DNA of 64,000 bases from Staphylococcus schweitzeri. Lineage in GTDB: Bacteria > Bacillota > Bacilli > Staphylococcales > Staphylococcaceae. Below the pieces are notes generated by a model. The model had not been told where the DNA came from, made no database searches, and was given only the letters and a program-made list of their open reading frames with translations. The stretch covers positions 1 to 64,000 of the forward strand of contig NZ_PPQS01000003.1 in NCBI RefSeq assembly GCF_002902405.1, given 5' to 3'. How positions within the stretch are numbered: position 1 is the stretch's first letter; each line of letters starts with the position of its first letter. Positions 54,307-64,000 of the stretch are shown in pieces. The translations under genes were made by a program, and so were the position numbers.

Positions 54307-55299
54307 TTATTTTGATTGTTTTTCAATATTTAACTTTTCGTATAAATCGTCAATAAGTTTTAATGATGATTTATATCCACCAGCTAAGTTCCAAGTAATT
54401 TCGTCTAAATCATCAGATACTTGGTTATTTTTAACTGCATCTAAATTTTTCCATTCCTTACTTGAAGTCCATTCGCTTTCAGTCTTTTTAACTAATGCAG
54501 CATCTTTCGCGTTTGGATCAGATTTTACAACAAAAATATGATCAGCGTTCATCAATGGAATACTTTCTTTAGATGTTAATTGAATAATATCTTTACCATT
54601 ATCAACTTGTTTTTGTAAATCTTTATTACGCTTAAAACCTAAATCATTTAAGATTTCACCAGCATATCCACCAGCATAGATTCTTGTATGATCAGCACGG
54701 AAGTTAACAACTGAAGCTTTCAATGGCCATGCATCTTTATATTTTGCTTTTGCATCTTTTTGGAATGCAGCTACTTTATCATCATAATTTTTTAGTAAAT
54801 CATCAGCTTCTTTTTCTTTCCCTAAAGCTTTCCCCATTAATTTTGTCGTATCTTTAAACTTGAATACTGTGTCAGTAGAAACAGTTGGTGCAATTTTAGA
54901 TAATTGATCGTAAACTTTTTCGTTTCTAACTTTTGACGCGACAATTAAATCAGGTTTTAATTTAGAAATTTCTTCTAAGTTCGGTGCAGGTTCTTGACCT
55001 ACAATCTTAGTATCTTTTAAATCATTTTTTATGTAATCAAATTTTGGTTTTTGTGTCCATGATTCCACAGCACCTACAGGTTTAACACCTAAAGATACAG
55101 CAACATCAGTGGCACCTTGATATAAAGTGACAACACGTTTTGGTTTCCCTTTAATTTCAGTTGTCCCCATTGCATGTTTGATAGAAGTCGTTTCCTTATC
55201 TTTGCTATCAGATGATTGCTTATTTGAATTCCCACTACATCCTGCTAAAACAAGTAGGAAAGCAAGTGTAACAACAAGCATTTTAATTACTTTATTCAT
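54307..55299 (-). CDS. sirA: SirA, staphyloferrin B-binding lipoprotein
   Basis: A 330-residue type III substrate-binding lipoprotein. Signal peptide with lipobox LVLAGC (lipidated Cys21), a Ser/Lys-rich linker and two lobes joined by a long helix, with KRVVTLYQGATDVAVSLGVKPVG and PNLEEISKLKPDLIVASK typical of the family. It captures ferric staphyloferrin B at the cell surface. GGAGGCTAATTAATC precedes the ATG (minus strand). The Fur box at 55328-55346 lies about 30 bases upstream. Confidence 0.97.
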   Translation of the reverse strand: MNKVIKMLVVTLAFLLVLAGCSGNSNKQSSDSKDKETTSIKHAMGTTEIKGKPKRVVTLYQGATDVAVSLGVKPVGAVESWTQKPKFDYIKNDLKDTKIVGQEPAPNLEEISKLKPDLIVASKVRNEKVYDQLSKIAPTVSTDTVFKFKDTTKLMGKALGKEKEADDLLKNYDDKVAAFQKDAKAKYKDAWPLKASVVNFRADHTRIYAGGYAGEILNDLGFKRNKDLQKQVDNGKDIIQLTSKESIPLMNADHIFVVKSDPNAKDAALVKKTESEWTSSKEWKNLDAVKNNQVSDDLDEITWNLAGGYKSSLKLIDDLYEKLNIEKQSK

Positions 55300-55327
55300 T
55301 GATTAATTAGCCTCCTTCGTGATGTAT

Positions 55328-55346
55328 GACAATGAGAATCATTATC
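55328..55346. promoter_or_regulatory. Fur box of sirABC
   Basis: GACAATGAGAATCATTATC matches the 19-base Fur consensus GATAATGATAATCATTATC at 17 of 19 positions and lies just before sirA. Confidence 0.88.
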
Positions 55347-55458
55347 ACAAATAAGTATGAATTAAATCATTTCTTAAGTCAATAAAATATTTATGATTTA
55401 CATGCAACTTATAATTATTTGACATATAAATGCATAAAAAATATAATCCTAATTACTT

Positions 55459-55477
55459 GATAGTGATAATCATTATC
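55459..55477. promoter_or_regulatory. Fur box of the sbn operon
   Basis: GATAGTGATAATCATTATC matches the Fur consensus at 18 of 19 positions. It lies 52 bases before sbnA; together with the sirA box it links import and synthesis to iron starvation. Confidence 0.92.
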
Positions 55478-55502
55478 ATTTAGGTGACACACAATATTAT
55501 AG

Positions 55503-57517
<2,015 letters not shown>

Positions 57518-57537
57518 GAATGCGAGGTGTCTAAATA

Positions 57538-59292
57538 TTGCATACTCATAAAGCAATGAATACAGCACAAACGATAATATTAAGAGATTTAGTTGATGCA
57601 CTATTATTTGAAGATATAGCTGGCATTGTATCGAATAGTGAGATTACTAAGGAACATGGACAAAGGATATTGATTTATAAAAATGGGAATCAACAAATAA
57701 AGATACCTGTCTATTTTAGCGCGTTAAATATGTTTCGTTATGAAAGTTCAAAACCTATCACGATAGATGGAAGGGCGTCTAAACAACCACTAACTGCAGC
57801 TGAATTCTGGCAAACAATCGCTAATATGAATAGTGATTTAAGCCAGGAATGGGAAGTATCTCGCGTTGAAGAGGGACTGACTACTGCAGCCACACAACTT
57901 GCTAAACAATTATCAGAGTTAGATTTAGCGTCACATCCTTTTGTGATGTCAGAACAGTTTGCAAGTTTAAAAGATCGTCCATTTCATCCACTAGCTAAAG
58001 AAAAAAGAGGCTTATCAGAAGCAGACTATCAAGCTTATCAAGCTGAATTAAATCGATCATTTCCTTTAATGGTTGCAGCTGTTAAAAAGACACATATGAT
58101 TCACGGCGATACTGCAAATATTGATGAATTAGAAAATTTGACAGCACCTATAAAAGAACAAGCGACAGACATGTTAAATGATCAAGGGTTATCAATAGAT
58201 GACTATGTACTATTTCCGGTACATCCTTGGCAATATCAGCATATTCTGCCGAACGTCTTTGCGAAAGAGATTGCTGAGAAATTGGTTGTATTGCTGCCAC
58301 TAAGATTTGGTGATTATCTTTCATCTTCAAGTATGCGTTCATTAATTGACGTCGCATCTCCTTATAATCATGTCAAAGTACCATTTGCGATGCAGTCATT
58401 AGGTGCATTAAGGTTAACGCCTACGCGCTATATGAAAAATGGCGAACAAGCAGAACGATTATTACGTCAACTTATTGAAAAGGATGAAGTACTGGCTAAA
58501 TATGTGACAGTTTGTGATGAAACAGCTTGGTGGTCATATATGGGTCAAGATAATGATATTTTCAAAGATCAATTAGGACATTTAACTGTTCAGCTAAGAA
58601 AATATCCGGAATCCTTAGCTAACAATAATGCACAACAACTTGTGTCAATGGCAGCACTCGCGGCAAATGATCGCACCTTATATCAAATGATTTGTGGAAA
58701 AGATAATCTTTCTAAAAATGACATCATGACGTTATTTGAAGATATCGCACAAGTCTTTTTAAAGGTAACACTATCATTTATGCAATACGGTGCATTACCA
58801 GAGTTACATGGCCAAAATATATTGTTGTCATTTGAAGACGGACGCGTACAAAAATGCGTGTTACGGGATCATGATACAGTCAGAATTTATAAACCATGGC
58901 TGACATCACATCAACTTTGTTTGCCACAATATGTTGTAAGAGAAGATACGCCTAACACTTTGATAAACGAAGACTTAGAAACATTCTTTGCTTATTTCCA
59001 AACGTTAGCGGTATCGGTAAATCTATATGCCATTATTGATATGATGCAAGATTTATTCGATGTGAGTGAGCATGAACTTATGTCATTGTTAAAACAAATT
59101 TTAAAAAATGAAGTTGCAAATATTTCCTGGGTTACAGCTGATCAATTAGCGGTAAGACATATTTTATTTGAAAAACAGACATGGCCGTTTAAGCAAATCT
59201 TATTGCCATTGTTATATCAACGAGGTAGCGGTGGAGGTAGTATGCCTTCTGGTTTAACTACTGTACCAAATCCAATGGTGACATATGATTGA
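57538..59292 (+). CDS. sbnC: SbnC, NIS siderophore synthetase (type B)
   Basis: SbnC is an NRPS-independent siderophore (NIS) synthetase that catalyses the condensation with 2-oxoglutarate at the end of staphyloferrin B synthesis. ATP-binding loops HPFHPLAKEKRG, FPVHPWQYQH and SPYNHVKVPFAMQSLGALR are followed by the catalytic LHGQNILLSFEDGRV and LRDHDTVRIYKPW. 584 residues. TTG start with GAGGTG upstream. Its stop overlaps sbnD by 8 bases. Confidence 0.96.
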   Translation: MHTHKAMNTAQTIILRDLVDALLFEDIAGIVSNSEITKEHGQRILIYKNGNQQIKIPVYFSALNMFRYESSKPITIDGRASKQPLTAAEFWQTIANMNSDLSQEWEVSRVEEGLTTAATQLAKQLSELDLASHPFVMSEQFASLKDRPFHPLAKEKRGLSEADYQAYQAELNRSFPLMVAAVKKTHMIHGDTANIDELENLTAPIKEQATDMLNDQGLSIDDYVLFPVHPWQYQHILPNVFAKEIAEKLVVLLPLRFGDYLSSSSMRSLIDVASPYNHVKVPFAMQSLGALRLTPTRYMKNGEQAERLLRQLIEKDEVLAKYVTVCDETAWWSYMGQDNDIFKDQLGHLTVQLRKYPESLANNNAQQLVSMAALAANDRTLYQMICGKDNLSKNDIMTLFEDIAQVFLKVTLSFMQYGALPELHGQNILLSFEDGRVQKCVLRDHDTVRIYKPWLTSHQLCLPQYVVREDTPNTLINEDLETFFAYFQTLAVSVNLYAIIDMMQDLFDVSEHELMSLLKQILKNEVANISWVTADQLAVRHILFEKQTWPFKQILLPLLYQRGSGGGSMPSGLTTVPNPMVTYD

Positions 59293-60541
59293 ACAGTCTA
59301 TCTGGCGTAGTAATTTTCGCATTTTATGGCTTAGTCAGTTTATCGCGATTGCTGGTCTTACAGTGCTTGTGCCATTATTGCCTATTTATATGGCATCACT
59401 ACAAAACCTTTCAATCGTCGAAATACAGTTATGGAGTGGCATTGCCATTGCTGCCCCTGCTGTTACGACGATGATAGCTTCACCGATTTGGGGAAAGCTA
59501 GGGGACAAAATTAGCCGAAAATGGATGGTATTGCGAGCGTTACTTGGTTTAGCAATATGTTTATTTTTAATGGCATTGTGTACTACACCATTACAGTTTG
59601 TACTTGTGAGGTTATTGCAGGGACTATTTGGTGGCGTTGTTGATGCATCAAGTGCGTTTGCGAGTGCAGAGGCACCAGCTGAAGATCGTGGCAAGGTATT
59701 AGGAAGACTGCAAAGTTCAGTAAGCGCAGGGTCTCTTGTGGGGCCGTTAATCGGCGGTGTTACAGCTTCGGTATTAGGTTTTGGTGCACTACTAATGAGT
59801 ATTGCTGTTATTACTTTTATTGTCTGTGTTTTCGGTGCATTAAAATTGATTGAAACGACACATATGCCAAAATCACAAATACTAAATATTAATAAGGGTA
59901 TTCGCCGTTCATTTCAATGTCTATTATGCACACAACAAACATGTCGATTTATTATCGTTGGCGTTTTAGCAAACTTTGCTATGTATGGCATGCTAACTGC
60001 ATTATCACCACTTGCTTCATCAGTGAATCATACAGCGATAGATGACCGTAGTGTGATTGGATTTTTACAGTCCGCATTTTGGACGGCTTCGATATTAAGC
60101 GCACCTTTATGGGGTCGCTTTAATGATAAATCATATGTTAAATCAGTATATATATTTGCCACGATTGCATGTGGTTGTAGTGCGATACTGCAAGGTATAG
60201 CGACAAATATAGAGTTTTTAATGGCTGCAAGAATACTTCAAGGATTAACATATAGTGCATTGATTCAAAGTGTCATGTTTGTTGTTGTAAATGCTTGTCA
60301 TCAGCAGCTTAAAGGCACATTTGTTGGAACGACGAACAGTATGTTAGTTGTTGGTCAAATTATTGGCAGTCTCAGTGGCGCTGCCATTACTAGTTATACT
60401 ACACCAGCTACTACGTTTATCGTTATGGGCGTAGTATTTGCAGTAAGTAGTTTGTTTTTAATTTGTTCAACCATCACTAATCAAATCAACGATCACACAT
60501 TAATGAAATTATGGGAGTTGAAACAAAAAAGTGCAAAATAA
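59285..60541 (+). CDS. sbnD: SbnD, MFS exporter of staphyloferrin B
   Basis: A 418-residue major-facilitator protein with 12 membrane segments. The MFS loop signatures appear as GKLGDKISRKW (segment 2-3) and GRLQSSVSAGSLVGPLIGG (motif C region, segment 5); GRFNDKSYVK is the second-half repeat of the first loop. It overlaps sbnC at its start and sbnE at its end, so it is translated in a coupled chain. Confidence 0.93.
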   Translation: MIEQSIWRSNFRILWLSQFIAIAGLTVLVPLLPIYMASLQNLSIVEIQLWSGIAIAAPAVTTMIASPIWGKLGDKISRKWMVLRALLGLAICLFLMALCTTPLQFVLVRLLQGLFGGVVDASSAFASAEAPAEDRGKVLGRLQSSVSAGSLVGPLIGGVTASVLGFGALLMSIAVITFIVCVFGALKLIETTHMPKSQILNINKGIRRSFQCLLCTQQTCRFIIVGVLANFAMYGMLTALSPLASSVNHTAIDDRSVIGFLQSAFWTASILSAPLWGRFNDKSYVKSVYIFATIACGCSAILQGIATNIEFLMAARILQGLTYSALIQSVMFVVVNACHQQLKGTFVGTTNSMLVVGQIIGSLSGAAITSYTTPATTFIVMGVVFAVSSLFLICSTITNQINDHTLMKLWELKQKSAK

Positions 60542-62255
60542 GGAACTAATACAATATGCAGCGTATGCAGCTATCGAGCGTATTTTAAATGAATATTTTA
60601 GAGAAGAAAACTTATATCAAGAGCCATCAAAAGCGAAGCAATGGTCTATACAATTGTCAGATCTCGAAACTTTAACGGGTGAATTTCGCTATTGGTCTGC
60701 GATGGGGCATCATATGTATCATCCAGAGGTATGGCTTATTGATGGAAAAAGTAAAAAAATAACAACTTATAAAGAAGCAATTGCACGTATTTTACAACAT
60801 ATGGCTCAAAGTGCAGATAATCAAACGGCAGTGCAACAACATATGGCGCAAATTATGTCTGACATCGATAATAGCATTCATCGCACGGCGCGTTATTTGC
60901 AAAGTAGCACAATAGACTACGCAGAGGACCGTTATATCGTTTCAGAACAATCTTTATACTTAGGTCATCCATTTCATCCAACTCCTAAGAGTGCAAGTGG
61001 TTTTTCAGAAGCGGATTTAGAGAAATATGCACCCGAATGTCATACATCATTCCAATTGCATTATTTAGCGGTGCATCAAGATGTTCTGCTCACGCGCTAT
61101 GTTGAAAATATGGAAAGTCAAGTTTCGACAGTATTACACCAATTAGCTGGTATCGATATGTCAGAACTACCTAAAGACTTTATATTATTACCGATACATC
61201 CTTATCAAATTGGTGTGTTGAGACAACATCCGCAGTTTATGCAATATAGTGAACAAGGCTTAATAAAAGACCTTGGCGTTTCCGGTGATTCAGTGTACCC
61301 GACGTCTTCGGTTAGAACTGTATTTTCAAAAGCATTAAACATTTATTTGAAATTACCGATACACGTTAAAATTACTAACTTTATACGTACAAATGACCTT
61401 GAGCAGATTGAACGTACGATTGATGCAGCGCAAGTTATTGCATCGATTAAAGATGAGGTTGAAACACCCCATTTTAAATTGATGTTTGAAGAAGGATACC
61501 GTGCGTTATTACCTAATCCACTAGGACAATCAGTTGAACCTGAAATGGATTTATTAACAAATAGTGCCATGATTGTTCGTGAAGGGATACCAAATTACCA
61601 TGCCGATAAGGATATTCATGTATTGGCCTCATTATTTGAAACAATGCCTGATTCAGCGACGTCTAAGTTATCACAAGTAATTGATGAAAGCGGTTTAACA
61701 TCGGAAGCATGGCTAGAATATTATTTAGACCGCACATTATTGCCGATATTAACTTTATATAGTAGCACAGGTATTAGTCTGGAAGCACATGTACAAAATA
61801 CATTGATTGAATTAAAAGACGGTATTCCTGAAGTGTGCTATGTCAGAGATCTAGAAGGGATTTGTCTTTCAACTACTATTGCTACAGAAAAACAACTTAT
61901 CCCCAATGTAGTATCTATATCAAGTCCTGTTGTATATGCGCATGACGAAGCATGGCATCGACTTAAATATTACGTTGTAGTAAATCATTTAGGTCATTTA
62001 GTATCTACAATTGGTAAGGCAACACAGAATGAAGATGAATTGTGGCAATTGGTAGCGCGTCGCCTTATAGATTGGAAGGAAGAATACGCTGATAATGCAG
62101 TGTTTGTTGAATGTGTTGAAGATTTATGTCAATCACAGACAATTGCTGCTAAAGCGAATTTAATGAGTAAATTGAATGATTGTGGTGGAAACCCGATTTA
62201 TACACATATACCAAATCCAATTTGTCATAACAAGGAGGTATCGTATTGTGAATAA
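60531..62255 (+). CDS. sbnE: SbnE, NIS siderophore synthetase (citrate-Dap ligase)
   Basis: SbnE starts staphyloferrin B assembly by joining citrate and L-Dap. NIS synthetase loops LGHPFHPTPKSASGF, LLPIHPYQIGVL and KLPIHVKITNFIRTND are followed by SLEAHVQNTLIELKDGIPE and VRDLEGICLS. The GTG start lies inside sbnD. 574 residues, a few shorter than I recall for the family member, without loss of a motif. Overlaps sbnF by 8 bases. Confidence 0.95.
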   Translation: MQNKELIQYAAYAAIERILNEYFREENLYQEPSKAKQWSIQLSDLETLTGEFRYWSAMGHHMYHPEVWLIDGKSKKITTYKEAIARILQHMAQSADNQTAVQQHMAQIMSDIDNSIHRTARYLQSSTIDYAEDRYIVSEQSLYLGHPFHPTPKSASGFSEADLEKYAPECHTSFQLHYLAVHQDVLLTRYVENMESQVSTVLHQLAGIDMSELPKDFILLPIHPYQIGVLRQHPQFMQYSEQGLIKDLGVSGDSVYPTSSVRTVFSKALNIYLKLPIHVKITNFIRTNDLEQIERTIDAAQVIASIKDEVETPHFKLMFEEGYRALLPNPLGQSVEPEMDLLTNSAMIVREGIPNYHADKDIHVLASLFETMPDSATSKLSQVIDESGLTSEAWLEYYLDRTLLPILTLYSSTGISLEAHVQNTLIELKDGIPEVCYVRDLEGICLSTTIATEKQLIPNVVSISSPVVYAHDEAWHRLKYYVVVNHLGHLVSTIGKATQNEDELWQLVARRLIDWKEEYADNAVFVECVEDLCQSQTIAAKANLMSKLNDCGGNPIYTHIPNPICHNKEVSYCE

Positions 62256-64000
62256 TGCAATTCTTAATCGTGTAAAGACTAGAGTCATGCATCAACTGGT
62301 ATCATCACTTATTTATGAGAATATCGTTGTTTATAAGACGTCATACCAAGACGGTGTTAGTCATTTTACAATAGAAGGACAAGATTCAGAGTATTACTTT
62401 ACTGCTGAAAAGGCACATAGTTTTGATCGTATTCGTATCACTTCACCAATCGGACGTGTCAAAGGAGATGAGACAGTTACAACGACAGACTATGCACAAT
62501 TATTGAGAGAGGCTGTATTTACATTTCCTAAAAATGATGAAAAGCTAGAACAATTTATCGTCGAGTTAATACAGACAGAACTAAAAGATACACAAAGTAT
62601 GCAGTATCGAGAAACAAACCCACCAGCAACACCTGAGACATTTAACGACTATGAATTTTATGCGATGGAAGGTCATCGATATCATCCAAGTTACAAATCA
62701 CGTTTAGGATTTACGTTGTGTGATAATTTGAAATTTGGTCCTGACTTTGTACCAAACGTTAAACTGCAATGGTTAGCTATCGACAAAGATAAAGTAGAAA
62801 CGACGGTATCAAGAAATGTTGCAGTTAACGAAATGTTACGTCAACAAGTTGGCGATAAGACTTATGAACATTTTGTACAGCAAATTGAAGCGTCTGGCAA
62901 ACATGTAAATGATGTTGAGATGATACCTGTACACCCATGGCAGTTTGAACATGTCATTCAAGTTGATTTGGCCGAAGAAAGGCTTAATGGCACAGTGCTA
63001 TGGTTGGGGGAAAGTGATGAGCTATATCACCCACAACAATCGATTCGTACGATGTCGCCAATAGACACGACGAAATATTATCTTAAGGTACCAATCAGTA
63101 TAACGAATACATCTACGAAACGAGTATTGGCGCCTCACACAATTGAAAATGCAGCACAAATTACAGATTGGTTAAAGCAGATACAGCAACAAGATACGTA
63201 TTTAAAAGATGAATTAAAGACAGCTTTTCTAGGGGAAGTCTTAGGACAGTCTTATTTAAATACACAACTTTCGCCTTATAAACAAACTAAAGTTTATGGT
63301 GCGTTAGGTGTTATATGGCGTGAAAATATATATCATATGTTAAACGATGAAGAGGATGCGATACCGTTTAATGCACTTTATGCGAGTGATAAGGATGGTA
63401 TACCATTCATTGAAAATTGGATTGAACATTATGGTTCTGAAGCTTGGACAAAGCAATTTTTATCTGTAGCGATTCGTCCAATGATTCATATGCTTTATTA
63501 TCATGGTGTTGCCTTTGAATCGCATGCACAAAATATGATGCTCATTCATGAAAATGGTTGGCCTACACGTATTGCTTTAAAAGATTTTCATGATGGTGTT
63601 CGTTTTAAGCGTGAGCATTTGAGTGAAGCGGCTTCAGACCTGACATTAAAGCCAATGCCAGAAGCACATAAAAAAGTGAATAGTAATTCATTTATTGAAA
63701 CAGATGACGAACGTTTAGTACGCGACTTTTTGCATGATGCATTTTTCTTTATTAATATCGCCGAAATCATCTTATTTATTGAAAAGCAATATGGTATCGA
63801 TGAGCAGCTGCAATGGCAATGGGTTAAAGGCATTATCGAGGCGTATCAAGAAGCATTTCCAGAGTTGAATAACTATCAATATTTCGATTTGTTTGAACCT
63901 ACAATTCAAGTTGAAAAGTTAACGACGCGTCGTTTATTAAATGACTCCGAGTTAAGAATTCATCATGTTACTAATCCATTAGGTGTAGGAGGTATCACTG
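62248..64000 (+). CDS. sbnF: SbnF, NIS siderophore synthetase, 3' end beyond window
   Basis: SbnF condenses the second Dap with the decarboxylated citryl intermediate. The frame opens at GTG 62248 with CAAGGAGG upstream and stays open to the last base (584 codons), so only a few C-terminal residues are likely missing. Visible motifs: EGHRYHPSYKSRLGF, PVHPWQFEHV, KVPISITNTSTKR, the catalytic FESHAQNMMLIHENGWP and LKDFHDGVRFK. It overlaps sbnE by 8 bases. Confidence 0.95.
   Translation, partial: MNNAILNRVKTRVMHQLVSSLIYENIVVYKTSYQDGVSHFTIEGQDSEYYFTAEKAHSFDRIRITSPIGRVKGDETVTTTDYAQLLREAVFTFPKNDEKLEQFIVELIQTELKDTQSMQYRETNPPATPETFNDYEFYAMEGHRYHPSYKSRLGFTLCDNLKFGPDFVPNVKLQWLAIDKDKVETTVSRNVAVNEMLRQQVGDKTYEHFVQQIEASGKHVNDVEMIPVHPWQFEHVIQVDLAEERLNGTVLWLGESDELYHPQQSIRTMSPIDTTKYYLKVPISITNTSTKRVLAPHTIENAAQITDWLKQIQQQDTYLKDELKTAFLGEVLGQSYLNTQLSPYKQTKVYGALGVIWRENIYHMLNDEEDAIPFNALYASDKDGIPFIENWIEHYGSEAWTKQFLSVAIRPMIHMLYYHGVAFESHAQNMMLIHENGWPTRIALKDFHDGVRFKREHLSEAASDLTLKPMPEAHKKVNSNSFIETDDERLVRDFLHDAFFFINIAEIILFIEKQYGIDEQLQWQWVKGIIEAYQEAFPELNNYQYFDLFEPTIQVEKLTTRRLLNDSELRIHHVTNPLGVGGIT

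Overview
The window is a stretch of Staphylococcus aureus chromosome (or a very close relative) just downstream of the replication origin. The evidence is the gene order tRNA-Glu, tRNA-Asp, walRKHI, walJ, adsA, rlmH, followed much later by plc, the cst sulfide operon, spa, sarS, sirABC and sbnA-F. The DNA is AT-rich, and most genes have strong AGGAGG-type ribosome binding sites.

Layout. 1-9.98 kb is core: two tRNAs, the essential WalRK cell-wall two-component operon with walH, walI and walJ, the LPXTG-anchored adenosine synthase adsA, and rlmH. A cluster of DnaA boxes lies just upstream of rlmH, and the SCC attachment site lies in its last 18 bases. 10-19.4 kb is accessory DNA in the position used by SCC elements, but with no ccr recombinase. 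It holds a type III restriction-modification pair (mod-res), a decayed insertion-sequence scar with broken genes, a two-gene system best read as Pycsar (membrane effector plus pyrimidine cyclase), a chimeric acetyltransferase fragment, a lone VbhA-like antitoxin gene, and an AhpD-like/Lrp/GNAT cassette. 19.5-28.3 kb holds a tRNA-dihydrouridine synthase, small membrane proteins, a TfoX-N protein, a large SF1 helicase, a methyltransferase and secreted PI-phospholipase C.

28.5-33.3 kb is the most interesting region. Three tandem DUF576 lipoproteins are followed by a 458-residue lipase with a helical C-terminal half and two small helical genes. This matches the architecture of the type VII-secreted TslA lipase toxin with TilA immunity lipoprotein and TlaA1/TlaA2 partners. 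Short decayed copies of the toxin gene's 5' end lie after lipoproteins 1 and 2, and a lipoprotein 3' end lies after the last partner gene. The array therefore looks like a repeatedly duplicated immunity-toxin unit in which only the last copy kept its toxin.

33.4-49 kb is metabolic and regulatory: an AraC regulator, an M20 amidohydrolase, STAR repeats, the divergent cstR-tauE / cstA-cstB-sqr sulfide-detoxification locus with two operators, a Na/Pi transporter, oleate hydratase, a DUF1648 protein and lactate permease. 49.2-52 kb holds protein A (five IgG-binding domains, ten Xr repeats, LysM, LPETG) and its regulator SarS. 52.3 kb to the end is iron acquisition: sirABC (staphyloferrin B importer) and sbnA-F (staphyloferrin B synthesis and export) diverge from an intergenic region with two Fur boxes. 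sbnF runs off the window end.
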